Positions 44,803 through 55,253 are shown, counted from the stretch's first letter. The stretch: DNA of 64,000 bases from Cystobacterineae bacterium (GCA_009781495.1 WQYA01000006.1:20108-84107); one strand, 5' to 3'. Numbers and translations: made by a program. Notes: generated from the sequence alone by a model not told the origin.

Positions 44803-45900
44803 ATGACTGACTATATTGAGCAACACAGAATTTCACATAACAGCTCAATTGACTATGAGGTAGGCTCTTCCAATTATCTTGACGAGTTACGACTTGTCCT
44901 TCATGAAATTAAACCGAAAACAGTTCTTGATTTTGGATGCGGAAAAGCAGTTTTGACAAAAGAACTGGCTGCGGAATTTCCGCTTATTGCATTTTATGCA
45001 TACGATCCTGCCATACCTGGAAGAGACATATTATACCTTGATAGGGCAGATTTGGTCATTTGCACAAATGTATTAGCGCATATCCCAGAAGATTATCTTG
45101 AGAAAATTATACAAAAAATATCAAATATATCACAGATTTCTTTCTTTATTTTGCATCATACTCTTGCTCATCTAAGCCTTCCTAATGGCGAAAACGCTCA
45201 CTGCACTGTAAGGTCGGCTCACTGGTATTATAATTTTTTCAGTAAATATTTTAAATATGTTCAGCCATTGAAAGGACGCAAAGAAGCATTTTCTGCTATC
45301 GTTACATTCCCTGTATCGACCGATTTTTTATCCACTTACAATAAAATAACCGCTAATAACCTACACGAGCAAATCTCTTCGCTTGAAGATAACTTGCTCA
45401 ATTTAGAAAAGCATACAGAATTTAGGCTCAATACTGAACAGCGCTTGATAGAAACAGAACGCCGCTTGACGGAAACAGAAGCTTCCCGGAGCAATCTCGA
45501 ACACCGTCTGGCGGAAGCCGATGCGCAGCTTCTCTCTGTCTATCGCAGCCGTTCCTGGCGCATTACCCGGCCGCTGCGCGGCATTGCTGGTATGTTGCGC
45601 GGAGGCTATGGCCTTTTTAAGCAGGGAGTTAAAGCGCTCCTAAAACCACCATTATTGCTCCTAATTCGCTTGGCACGCCGTCATAGGACCATCAATGCCC
45701 TGGCTCTTTCCTGCCTGCGCCGGACGCCCAATTTGAAAAAACGGCTACAGATGCTGGAAATGAAGGGGCATGTCATTGCCACCCATAGCGTCGTGCCACC
45801 AGCATCCAACATAACTCGGTCATTTAGCCAACGGAACAGGCACTTCGGGCATAGATGGGCAGAGCTGACAGACATGCTCGACACAAAGGACAGAAGGTAA
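44803..45900 (+). CDS. SAM-dependent methyltransferase with coiled coil and membrane-association motif
   Basis: A 365-residue protein. Residues 1 to about 190 form a class I methyltransferase: VLDFGCGKAVLTKELA is the SAM-binding motif I, and DLVICTNVLAHIP matches the later strand. Heptad repeats follow (QRLIETE, RRLTETE, HRLAEAD; about 207-245), then SRSWRITRPLRGIAGMLRGG, as in the fusion protein at 39827. The tail is basic. It probably methylates a glycan end or sugar intermediate at the membrane. It starts one base after the previous stop, with GGA upstream. Confidence 0.75.
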   Translation: MTDYIEQHRISHNSSIDYEVGSSNYLDELRLVLHEIKPKTVLDFGCGKAVLTKELAAEFPLIAFYAYDPAIPGRDILYLDRADLVICTNVLAHIPEDYLEKIIQKISNISQISFFILHHTLAHLSLPNGENAHCTVRSAHWYYNFFSKYFKYVQPLKGRKEAFSAIVTFPVSTDFLSTYNKITANNLHEQISSLEDNLLNLEKHTEFRLNTEQRLIETERRLTETEASRSNLEHRLAEADAQLLSVYRSRSWRITRPLRGIAGMLRGGYGLFKQGVKALLKPPLLLLIRLARRHRTINALALSCLRRTPNLKKRLQMLEMKGHVIATHSVVPPASNITRSFSQRNRHFGHRWAELTDMLDTKDRR

Positions 45901-45902
45901 CT

Positions 45903-48900
45903 ATGCGTATCGTTGTCGATTTGCAGAGCATTCAAGGACCAAGCCGGTTTCGAGGAATTGGTCGTTATTCCTTTGAGTTAATTAAAGCGCTCATTGCCGT
46001 CGCAGCCGATGATGAAGTGCTCATTTTTCTGAATAACCAATTGCCAGAATATATCAATGAAATCCGATATGATTTCCGCACATTACTTCCCCAAAGCAAC
46101 ATCAAAATATTCGAAAGCCTTCCTGGATGCACTTTGCAGGAAGGACATCCAAACAGAATAAATGCTGCAGAAATTTTACGGGAACAATTTATCATCGATC
46201 TTCAGCCGGATGTTGTGTTGATCCCTTCCATTCTGGACACAAGCAGCACACGCTCTTGTATCTGCTCTGTTGGTCGTTTAGCTGACAAAAACTTCCCTGT
46301 TGCCGTAGTATTGTATGATCTTATCCCGCTATATGATATTAACCGATACTTGCCAACAGAACTTGACCAGATATCCTACCGGAAACGATTGGAGGGATTG
46401 GTCAAGGCGGACTTGCTGCTATGTATTTCAGGATTTACGGAACTAGAGTATCGCAGATTATTCCCCGGCACATATTGTGACAGCACAGTGATTTACGGCG
46501 GCGCCACAGACATATTCGCACTGCCAACATCCGAACAATCTGCTGTTCGCACTGCCCTCAGAGATGCATTTGGCATCACTAAGCCATATCTTTTCTTCAC
46601 TTCAGGTTTCGATTTCCATAAAAACCATGAAGGACTGCTGCGGGCTTTTGCCAAGCTGCCTGCAGCCATACGGAACAAGCATCAGTTGGTCTTTTCTGGC
46701 GCAAAAAATGACGGCATTGAAGCACATTTTAAGAGCATTGCCAGGCAATGTTCTCTTCCGGATGATACGTTGATTCTGACCGGGCAGGTGAAAGACAGTG
46801 ATTTGGTACATTTATATCAAAACTGCCAGCTTTTTATCATGCCCTCATTTTACGAAGGGTTGGGCCTGCCTATTCTTGAAGCCATCGCCTGCGGCGCGCC
46901 GGTTATTGGCTCCAATACTGCCAGCATCCCAGAATTGCTGCCCAATGATTCATTGCTTTTTGACCCTCATAATCTCCACTCTATATCCTCTGTCATGGCA
47001 TCTTTTTTGGGCGATGAAGAACGCCTGCTCAAAGCAAAAGAAAGCTGTCTCAAACATGCCGAACAATTCAGCTGGACTAACAGTGCTCTAAAAACCCTAT
47101 GCGCCTTACGCTCTGCTGTGAATAAGCATAAGACGCTCCAAAAGAAAACCTTGCGAGAAGACTTTCCCAAAAGCATGCAAAATATTGCCTCTCTCACGTT
47201 ATCGGCAGAAGAAAAACGAATGACTGCTTTTGCTCAGACAACCAATGAAGCCACCTTGGGCAAGGAATGGACATTGCGTTGCCCACGCAGAACCGGATGG
47301 CTCACGACATGGAACATGCGCTGCGGTATTGCCGCCTACTCCAAAAATCTCACGAATTTTATCGTTCCAAAGCCGATCATTCTCGCCCCTAAAGATGTTC
47401 CCATCACAAATGATTCGGAGTGTAAAGTCATATCCTGCTGGTCTGAAAAGAAAAAAGAGGCGGGATTACATGAAGCTCTTGAGATAATAAATAAACTCTC
47501 TCTTGATGAGATTATGATTCAGTACAGCATTTCATTCTTTTACCCAGAAGAATTTTGCTTTTTTGTTCGTGCCTTACTTGAAAAAGGTGTTTCAGTTTTT
47601 GTTACCCTCCATAATACAACCGATGCAAACATCCATTCGGTTATTCCAGTTCTACGTGATGTTGATGGGATTTTCGTCCATTCTTTTTATGATTTTTTGA
47701 ACCTATTAAAACATGGCATAAAAAAGAATGTGAAATTTCTTCCTCTTGGTGTTTGCTTGTATGAAAACAAAAACATCGCAAAGACTATCGACAAGAAATG
47801 CAACTCCATATCAACATATGGGTTTTTTTTGCCGCATAAGGGACTTTTGGAAATGATTGAAGCGGTCTCATTGCTTCATGCCGAAAATTTCCCCATACAC
47901 TTGAAAATGATAAATGCTGTTTATAGTCGAGAACTGTCCGAACCTTTCATCCGTACTTGTTCAACCAAAATTGCAGAACTTGGTTTGGAACATGCGGTCC
48001 AGTTATGCACTGATTTTCTTGAGGACAGCGAGAGTATCTCTCGTTTGCGCGAAACAGATTTAATAGTTTTTCCTTATCAGGATACGGGAGAATCTGCGAG
48101 TGCAGCTGTTCGATCTGGCCTTTCAACTGGGAAACCGGTGGCAGTTACACCTCTTAAAATCTTTGATGACGTCAAGGATGTGGTGTTTAGCTTGCCTGGT
48201 ACAGATCCGCAAAGCCTTGCATCCGGAATCAAGGAAATTTTGACGCAACAGGCCACGAATTCTAAAAAATACGTCGCCTTGCAACGCCGTGCCGAGAAAT
48301 GGCGAAGCAATCATGATTACGCCAAAGTCGCTGCATATCTCAACCAAGAAATGAGCGCTTTGAGTCTAACGCCGCACCATTTGCCTGCCATTGATTTACA
48401 CCGACAGTTATTCATGGATGTTTCCCATATCATTGCTCATGACGACCGTACCGGCATACAACGCGTCGTCAGGGGAATATTGGGTTCTCTCTTAAACAAA
48501 CCTCCATACGGCTGGAAGATACTGCCAGTATACACACGCCCAGGCCTTCCCGGATATTTCCATAGCCTAAAATACGCTGACAGCATATTAGAAAACAGCA
48601 CGCTTTCTGGCGAACAAGACAGGCCGGTAGTGTTTCATCCAGGTGATATTTTCTTCGGTCTGGATTGGGTTCCTGATATGGTTGAGCACTATACGCCTAT
48701 CCACGCTGCCATGCGACAACAAGGCGTAACTGTGAAATTTTGCATGTATGACATTTTGCCCTTAACACATCCGGAACGCTTTGAAGAGCACATACAGTTT
48801 CTTTTTAAACAATGGTTTGACTACTTGGTACATCACACCGATGGCGTGGCCTGCATTTCTCAAACCACCGCCAATACTGTTAGGGACTGGGTTCACGACC

Positions 48901-49568
48901 ATTATCCTGAATGCCCCAACGTATTCACTGTGAGCGCTTTTTCCATGGGTGCGGATATCGTCAATTCCGCCCCAAGCTTGGGAATACCGTCAGATGCTCC
49001 TACTGTACTTCAGAACCTGCAACGGAGGCCGAGTTTTTTACAAGTGGGCAGACTGGAGTCGCGCAAACGTCCAACACAGACTCTGGCGGCATGTGAAAAA
49101 CTCTGGGGTGATGGGGTGGACATCAATCTTGTGTTTGTGGGCAAACTTGGATGGGATATGGCAGGCTTGGCTACGGCAATAGAGAAGCATCCGGAGAGAA
49201 ACCATCGCCTTTTTTGGCTTCAGGATATCAGCGACGAATATTTGCAAAAAATATATATTGCATCTTCAGCCCTTATCCAGGCCAGCTTAACAGAGGGGTT
49301 CGGCTTGCCGCTCATTGAGGCAGCTCAGTACAAACTTCCCATTATTGCCAGAAACATCCCTATCTTCAAAGAAGTGGCCGGAGAGCATGCATGGTACTTT
49401 TCCGGAGAGAGCGCTGAAGCGCTTGCCATTGCTTTAACTCAATGGCTGAACGCTTATAGCAAAAAAGAGCACCCTAAATCTGACAATCTCCCGTGGAAGA
49501 GCTGGGATGAAAGCGCAGATCTCCTTTTGAATGCGTTTCATATAAAAAGAAAGTTTGAGCAGACTTAG
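45903..49568 (+). CDS. Three-domain GT4-type glycosyltransferase
   Basis: A 1221-residue protein with three GT-B domains in a row. Domain 1 (about 1-410) has GIGRYSFELIKAL and the donor-site motif EGLGLPILEA (about 317). Domain 2 (about 460-825) begins GWLTTWNMRCGIAAYS and has TGESASAAVRSGLSTGKPV. Domain 3 (about 837-1221) begins DVSHIIAHDDRTGIQRVVRG and has EGFGLPLIEA (about 1130). Such proteins can add several sugars in order. AAGG sits before the ATG at 45903, which overlaps none of the preceding gene. No membrane helix is seen. Confidence 0.85.
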   Translation: MRIVVDLQSIQGPSRFRGIGRYSFELIKALIAVAADDEVLIFLNNQLPEYINEIRYDFRTLLPQSNIKIFESLPGCTLQEGHPNRINAAEILREQFIIDLQPDVVLIPSILDTSSTRSCICSVGRLADKNFPVAVVLYDLIPLYDINRYLPTELDQISYRKRLEGLVKADLLLCISGFTELEYRRLFPGTYCDSTVIYGGATDIFALPTSEQSAVRTALRDAFGITKPYLFFTSGFDFHKNHEGLLRAFAKLPAAIRNKHQLVFSGAKNDGIEAHFKSIARQCSLPDDTLILTGQVKDSDLVHLYQNCQLFIMPSFYEGLGLPILEAIACGAPVIGSNTASIPELLPNDSLLFDPHNLHSISSVMASFLGDEERLLKAKESCLKHAEQFSWTNSALKTLCALRSAVNKHKTLQKKTLREDFPKSMQNIASLTLSAEEKRMTAFAQTTNEATLGKEWTLRCPRRTGWLTTWNMRCGIAAYSKNLTNFIVPKPIILAPKDVPITNDSECKVISCWSEKKKEAGLHEALEIINKLSLDEIMIQYSISFFYPEEFCFFVRALLEKGVSVFVTLHNTTDANIHSVIPVLRDVDGIFVHSFYDFLNLLKHGIKKNVKFLPLGVCLYENKNIAKTIDKKCNSISTYGFFLPHKGLLEMIEAVSLLHAENFPIHLKMINAVYSRELSEPFIRTCSTKIAELGLEHAVQLCTDFLEDSESISRLRETDLIVFPYQDTGESASAAVRSGLSTGKPVAVTPLKIFDDVKDVVFSLPGTDPQSLASGIKEILTQQATNSKKYVALQRRAEKWRSNHDYAKVAAYLNQEMSALSLTPHHLPAIDLHRQLFMDVSHIIAHDDRTGIQRVVRGILGSLLNKPPYGWKILPVYTRPGLPGYFHSLKYADSILENSTLSGEQDRPVVFHPGDIFFGLDWVPDMVEHYTPIHAAMRQQGVTVKFCMYDILPLTHPERFEEHIQFLFKQWFDYLVHHTDGVACISQTTANTVRDWVHDHYPECPNVFTVSAFSMGADIVNSAPSLGIPSDAPTVLQNLQRRPSFLQVGRLESRKRPTQTLAACEKLWGDGVDINLVFVGKLGWDMAGLATAIEKHPERNHRLFWLQDISDEYLQKIYIASSALIQASLTEGFGLPLIEAAQYKLPIIARNIPIFKEVAGEHAWYFSGESAEALAIALTQWLNAYSKKEHPKSDNLPWKSWDESADLLLNAFHIKRKFEQT

Positions 49569-49652
49569 ACACGTCCCTCACTGTAGATGTCGGTGCCAAA
49601 CGGGAGCTGAAGTGCTTTTATGATGCAATTATGTGAAAACCACATAGTTTCA

Positions 49653-49839
49653 CTAGACCGGTTCAAAGTTGACTTAAGCTACTGTGACACAGGTTTTTCG
49701 GCATCTTCCCGCACTTCCTCCTTCGGCCGTCCTCGACGTAGCGAGAGGCTACGCCTGCGGGGGCCTCAGTCCGGGCCATGTGAATCTGCTCGAAAACCTC
49801 GTGTCTCGCTGCGCTCAAGTCAACTTTGAACCGGCCTAG
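49653..49839. mobile_element. MITE-like element with long terminal inverted repeats
   Basis: A 187-bp non-coding element. The ends are 27-bp inverted repeats with two mismatches: left CTAGACCGGTTCAAAGTTGA (49653 on), right arm the complement ending CCGGCCTAG at 49839. Similarity continues inward for about 20 more bases (GACACAGGTTTT against its complement). CTAG at both ends could be a target duplication or part of the repeat. A small hairpin GTAGC-GAGAG-GCTAC is inside. No transposase is nearby, so it would depend on one in trans. Confidence 0.75.
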
Positions 49840-49896
49840 ACTTGGTAATTGATATTGCAGCAAAGATGTCGAAAAACCAGAAAACATTAAATAATT

Positions 49897-51945
49897 ATGA
49901 AAATCAATTGGTTGAAAATGAGCTCAAATAACACATTGCCATCAAATCCATTACCGGAAAATTTGTCTCACCAACCAAGCTGGATAAAATGGACGCTGGC
50001 AATATTGGCTGTCATTTTCGCCTTTTTATTGCACCTGCATCATGAAATGGTGCTTTCCCCTTCTTCCGACACGGCTACCCTTATACAGGAAGGGCGGGAT
50101 GCGCTGATGCAGGCAACGCTTTTCCCAGATTTTTACATGCCCAACGAACTACAAACCATGCCAACGTTTTTCCCGACGATGCTTTATGGGGGTCTATACC
50201 TCGTTACGGGTAATTCAGGGATAACCTTATTCCTGGCAGGAGTCATATCGTTCGTCGGACTCTTCATCGCCTTTCTATATCTGCTTAAACCACTCAACGT
50301 CGAAACACCCTATGGCCTTTTGGCTTTCTCCTTGCTTTTTCCGTTTCGTGATACTTTTTATTATTGGCAACTTGCGGTCACTGCATTCATGTTCATCGGT
50401 CTGTATGTACGGCTAGAAAAAGGACCGTTAAACACTTTCGGCCGCATCTTGCGATGCTTGTTGCCCCTCATCGCTTTTTCTCAAGGTTTCGCCTCGTTGC
50501 GCCTTGCTTGCACTTTATATTTGCCGCTGGCTGTCGCTATGTTATTGTCGCAGATGAAGATTTCTCATGTTCGAAACCCTCTGAATCCGCTGAAGTGAAT
50601 AAACTGGAGAAATCTCAAGGCAGATCCACTGCTATGGTTACTGTCTTTTTTGCTCGGGTGGGCCTCATTTAAAGGCTATCGTACCTATAGTGGATTCCAG
50701 CTGGCACATGACGCAAGTGCCGGTTTGAAGTTTGCTAAAATCGGTGATATTCCCTTTCGCTTTCTGGAGAGTGTAAAGCAATCGTTCATCATGCTGCGTG
50801 GCCACTCTGAGAGTCTACGATCAACGAATGGAATCTATCTCGCATTACTGCTTATCCTAACAGTGGTTCTTTCTTGGAAATGGATAAGTATGTGTCGCCA
50901 AGGAAAAGTTTGGAAGGCAGCCATTGTCCCAGCAGTTTTAAGTTTAGCTGCTGTCCTGGTATTCATGACTGTCACGAAACAACACGCACTCACAGCAAGG
51001 TATTTCTACCCTGCCCTGCTGCTCTTCGCTCTTTTAGCAGCATTAGTCATGGAATATGCTGGCCGACAGTATCGTCCGGTCTATGCTCGGCTTTTATTTT
51101 GTCTCTTCGGAAGCTTGACTCTGTTGTCCGCTACCCACATCCACTGGAAATCTCTCTTAAGTGATATACTTCATCCGCCATATCGACGACAAGCTACTGA
51201 ACTTGAGCAACATTTGAAACCTTATGGTCTTACAAGAGGATATGCATCATTTTGGAACGCTTATATAAACACCATGGGAGTCGATGAACGAATTGATATC
51301 GCTGGGTGTTATCCAGGCCCCAATTTTCTGGGACCTTTTCGCTGGCTTACCAAACCAGGCAGGTTTTCACCCGCCTTTGCCGATAAAAATGTGTTTTTGT
51401 TGCTCACAAACGAAGAAAATCTCTTGACTAACAAGGAAGCCCGGCCGAGTGCCCTGCTCACCAGGGCGAAGAAGCTTGAACCCTTCAAGCAATACCAAAT
51501 TTATCTCTTTGAGGACAGCAACCCGTTCATTCAGTTTGGCAATGCGTTGACAAATCCTGGAGATAGTTTCCGGTTGACTGCCCTTTATTACGGATTTTTA
51601 TATTCGGAATCACCTGAGTTCAACGAGGAATCAGCCTGGTTGAGAAAAGGAAGCGGGTGGATATTGCACGGGCCTTATGAACCTATGCCTGCAGGGGTTT
51701 ATGATTTTGAAATCCGCGCTCATATAGCTGGAGATGAAACCAGCACCTCAGTTAAATTTGATGTGGCGGATAAGCAAGGCGAGCGTATTCATGCGCGTGC
51801 AACTTTATCGAGGATGGAAGATATTGTAATCATCCGGAACGTAGTTATCCCAGAAAAGGTGTATGACATCCAGTTCCGCCTTTTAATGGAAGGTCCGAAT
51901 GTAGAATTTCGCTTTGATTCAATTACCCTTACCAGGAAGAGCTAA
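49897..51945 (+). pseudogene. Membrane protein of the glycan locus, interrupted by one in-frame TGA
   Basis: One reading frame runs from the ATG at 49897 to 51945, broken only by TGA at 50596-50598 (codon 234). Both sides read smoothly: ...NPLNPLK, stop, INWRNLKADPLLWLLSFLLG.... The N-terminal part has several hydrophobic helices (WTLAILAVIFAFLLHLH, GITLFLAGVISFVGLFIAF); the second part has more helices and then a soluble beta-rich domain (about from residue 450). The layout suits a polytopic glycosyltransferase or polysaccharide membrane protein of unknown family. TGG to TGA is the simplest change. Many other genes here end in TGA, so it is a real stop. The MITE-like element lies just upstream. 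Confidence 0.75.
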
Positions 51946-52147
51946 GGATTCATCCTAGTTGGCTTATTTTTAGAGAACATAGAAGTATACTGGAAGAAGG
52001 TAATACAGTGAAATACATCAGATTCCTCCCAAACACCTTAGTTGAGCTGGGAGAAAAACATACGCTAAGTTTTAGATGAGATTTTAGTGATGATAGTTTA
52101 CTCATGAGGAAATAAATATGGGAATAAAGCGCTTTATCTAGAACACA

Positions 52148-53185
52148 ATGAAACGAATATTGAACCCTATAGCTAATTATCTAGCTAGGCAGATTAACGA
52201 AAAATTGGAAATATCTTCCTATAAACCTGAATTAAACCGCACGTCATTTTCGGAAAACACTGCATGCGATTCATTGAAAATAGATGCACAGTTTCTCCCT
52301 GAGCAGGGTGTGGATATAGGCGAAAAAATGTCTTTTTACAATAATTTCCCTGAAAATAGACTGCGAGCTCCTTATGTCTGCTCTTCTCAGTTGTGTAATA
52401 CAGAATTTTTTGGTCTCCCTCTTTTCCAATATTGGATGAAGCTTCTTAAAATATCGCCCCGTATCGACAGAAAACATTGGGAATATGTGTATATCACTCA
52501 AGCACTTTATGAAAATGGGATGTTAACCCCGGGCAAAAGAGGTTTAGGATTTGCGTGCGGCAAAGAACCATTGCCTGCCTTATTTGCCAGTATGGGATGC
52601 GAAATACTCGCCACAGATCTTGACATAAATGATGCCAGATCCACCAAATGGGTTGAAAGCAACCAAAATACTATGAATGCGATTGAACACTTAAATGAAC
52701 GAGACATTTGCCCCCCGGATCGGTTCGCTGAATGTGTAAATTTTCGAAGCATGGATATGAATGAAATTCCTAAGGAACTTTTCGAAAAATTTGACTTCAA
52801 CTGGTCAAGTTGCGCCGTAGAACATATCGGCGGAATGGAAAAGAGTATGCATTTCCTAACAGAAAACTTAAAGACTCTCAAAAGCGGCGGAATAGCGGTG
52901 CATACATTTGAATTCAACCTGTCGTCAAATGACGATACATGCTTTCTCCCTGATAGCTTCATATTCCGTAAATGCGATGTGGAAAATGCCACACAAGCTT
53001 TACGCACGGAGGGGCATGAGGTCTATCCCTTAGATTTTAAAGTGGGAACCTATCTTTCTGACAGTTTTATAGACACATACCCGTATATGCGACACAATGC
53101 GCATCTCAGGCTTGTGCTAGAAAAATATATCGCCACTTCATTTGGTTTTATTGTGCGTAAAGGCCAATCATCTAGGATGATTTGA
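52148..53185 (+). CDS. SAM-dependent methyltransferase (start region damaged)
   Basis: A 345-residue class I methyltransferase-like protein: GLGFACGKEPLPALFASMGC with ATDLD are the SAM-binding strand and its acidic end, and FDFNWSSCAVEHIGG fits the post-catalytic strand. It would methylate a sugar or glycan. The ATG at 52148 has no clear ribosome site. An in-frame ATG at 52118 does (GAGGAA), but it meets TAG at 52139 after seven codons. The gene may have lost its original start by a point mutation. It is convergent with the ABC exporter gene. Confidence 0.7.
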   Translation: MKRILNPIANYLARQINEKLEISSYKPELNRTSFSENTACDSLKIDAQFLPEQGVDIGEKMSFYNNFPENRLRAPYVCSSQLCNTEFFGLPLFQYWMKLLKISPRIDRKHWEYVYITQALYENGMLTPGKRGLGFACGKEPLPALFASMGCEILATDLDINDARSTKWVESNQNTMNAIEHLNERDICPPDRFAECVNFRSMDMNEIPKELFEKFDFNWSSCAVEHIGGMEKSMHFLTENLKTLKSGGIAVHTFEFNLSSNDDTCFLPDSFIFRKCDVENATQALRTEGHEVYPLDFKVGTYLSDSFIDTYPYMRHNAHLRLVLEKYIATSFGFIVRKGQSSRMI

Positions 53186-53446
53186 TTTCTTGCGTTTGCA
53201 TATAAGGCAATGGCACCAAGAAAGACTATCAGGCAATCAAAACGTCTGGGAGACTTTCAAATTTCTCAGAAATGCCCCGATTGACATGGGAGGGAAACAT
53301 ACGCCAGATGTTGGATAACATATTGGATGTCTCTAATACTTGAGCATGCTATCAACAAGTTTTTTCCTAAATAACCATACATTGCGGCAAAAAAAATGCC
53401 GTTTGAACGTGCTGTTTAAGCATGTCACACAAAAGCTCTAAAGTCA

Positions 53447-55249
53447 TTAAGCTATATACTCCTTCAAAATTTCCTTTGCAGCCCCCTGGCGGACAATCTT
53501 CCCCCCCTCCAGCCAATAGATGGTGTCGCACTGCTGCAGCGAGCTGAGCCTGTGGGCAATGAATACGCGTGTCATGCCTTGCGGCAGGGCGCTGATGGTA
53601 CGCTGTATGGCCGCTTCTGTCACATGGTCCAAAGAGCTTGCAGCTTCGTCGAAAATCAGCACGTCAGGGGCGGGATAGAGGGCACGAGCAATGGTTACGC
53701 GCTGGGCTTGCCCGCCGGATAGGCCCGCCCCGCTTTCGCCAATTTTGCGGCTCAACCCCTCAAAATTCTCTCCCAAAAAATCCATCTCCGCCTGCAAAGC
53801 GGCCTTGCGAAGCCGCTCTTCATCCAAAGGACGACCCCACTCACTAAAAGCCACATTTTCCGCTACAGTCCCAGCCATGAGATAGGGGTTTTGCGGCACA
53901 TAGCCGATTTTTCGGCGAAAGGCGGCCAAAACAGAAGCTTCCATTTCGCACCCATCTACCCGCATTTGGCCTTTCGTGGGTTGCAACAAGCCTGAAAGAA
54001 TGTTGATGAGGGTGCTCTTGCCAGCCCCGGATTTTCCTACAAAGCCCACACAGGCCCCTTTGGGAATCTCCAGCGTCACCCCACACAGCGCATCCTCCTT
54101 CGCTCCGGGGTAACGATAATGCACGTTCTCTAGACGGATGCTTTCACGCACGGCAAAGTCTGACCATTCCTCTGAAAACGTCTGCTCAGGAACTTTCCCA
54201 AGGCTCTCCATATATTCAAGACAGGGTATGCCCATGGGTTTGTGGGCGCGTATGCTCACAATGGCGCCGACCGCTCGGTTCAGCGAGGGCAAAACACGCC
54301 AGGCAGTAAGGATGAGCATGGCAATGTCTGTAATAATTTTCGCCTGGTCGGCATTTTTCACAAGTACCAGCCAGGCCAGGTGCAAACCTATCAAAAGAAA
54401 GCCCGTACTCTCCAGCGCCCAGGAGGGGATAGGCGGCGTAAAACCGAGAAAAGCCTGCGGTCGTATACCCTTGGTCATAGCCTGGGCAATGGCGCGCAAA
54501 AACATCGGTTGCTGCTGATAAATGAGTATTTCACGTATGCCACGCACAGCGGCCATGGAAGCGCGCGACTCTTCGGTATGCGCTTTGGCAGAACCATCGG
54601 ATGCGCGGTCAATACCTTTGCGTATGCTGCCATAAAGACTTATCGCGACAATGGCCATAGCGCAAACCACAAGCAGCGTCAGCCCCGGAGCATAGAAAAA
54701 CAGTCCCAGGAAAAGCAATCCGGAGACAATAAAATTGCTGTAGGCCACAAGGCTTTGCAGCAGCAGTTGTCCTAAAGATTGGCGCCAGGACAGCTTGGTA
54801 AGGGTGTCAGCGCTTGACGAGGAAAGATGCCAGTCATAGGGCATATAAACAAAACGCCGCATGATTTCGCTGCCCACATAATTGGCCGCTTTGTTGCCGA
54901 GCAGACTGGTTTTCCAGGTAACGATGGCTGAAGTGATGTTTTTGGCTACAACCAGGACAATAGGTAAAAGAACAGCGTATAGCATGATATAACGCATATC
55001 CGCAAAAAACGGCACAAGACGGGGAACACGTCTCAGCAAGGCCGCCACATATCGCGAATCCAATATCTGCTCTGGTGCATGAATCACCCCCGCAAAAAAG
55101 GACAGACTGACGATGCTGCCAAGCTCAAGCAATCCTAAAATCACCATCAGAACAAACAAAACAACAACATTCCTTTTCAAGGCCTTCGGAAGAATGCCCC
55201 ATATGCGAAAAAAGCTGGAAAAGAATAGTCGAAAAATGTTCACGTCCAC
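53447..55249 (-). CDS. ABC exporter, fused membrane and ATPase domains
   Basis: A 600-residue half-transporter of the MsbA/lipid-exporter type. The membrane domain (about 1-330) has five or six helices; the ATPase domain has Walker A GKSGAGKST (about 406), Q-loop IGYVPQNPYLMAGTV, signature LSGGQAQRVTIARAL, Walker B VLIFDEAASSLD and FIAHRLSS. Placed after a glycosyltransferase gene with a four-base gap, it probably flips a lipid-linked glycan across the inner membrane. Relatives include PglK-type flippases. Confidence 0.85.
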   Translation of the reverse strand: MDVNIFRLFFSSFFRIWGILPKALKRNVVVLFVLMVILGLLELGSIVSLSFFAGVIHAPEQILDSRYVAALLRRVPRLVPFFADMRYIMLYAVLLPIVLVVAKNITSAIVTWKTSLLGNKAANYVGSEIMRRFVYMPYDWHLSSSSADTLTKLSWRQSLGQLLLQSLVAYSNFIVSGLLFLGLFFYAPGLTLLVVCAMAIVAISLYGSIRKGIDRASDGSAKAHTEESRASMAAVRGIREILIYQQQPMFLRAIAQAMTKGIRPQAFLGFTPPIPSWALESTGFLLIGLHLAWLVLVKNADQAKIITDIAMLILTAWRVLPSLNRAVGAIVSIRAHKPMGIPCLEYMESLGKVPEQTFSEEWSDFAVRESIRLENVHYRYPGAKEDALCGVTLEIPKGACVGFVGKSGAGKSTLINILSGLLQPTKGQMRVDGCEMEASVLAAFRRKIGYVPQNPYLMAGTVAENVAFSEWGRPLDEERLRKAALQAEMDFLGENFEGLSRKIGESGAGLSGGQAQRVTIARALYPAPDVLIFDEAASSLDHVTEAAIQRTISALPQGMTRVFIAHRLSSLQQCDTIYWLEGGKIVRQGAAKEILKEYIA

Positions 55250-55253
55250 TCAC

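Noticed and set aside
50596..50598. TGA as a selenocysteine or reassigned Trp codon
   Set aside because: Many genes in the window stop at TGA, no matching hairpin was seen right after the codon, and the protein is not of a known selenoprotein type. A nonsense mutation is simpler.
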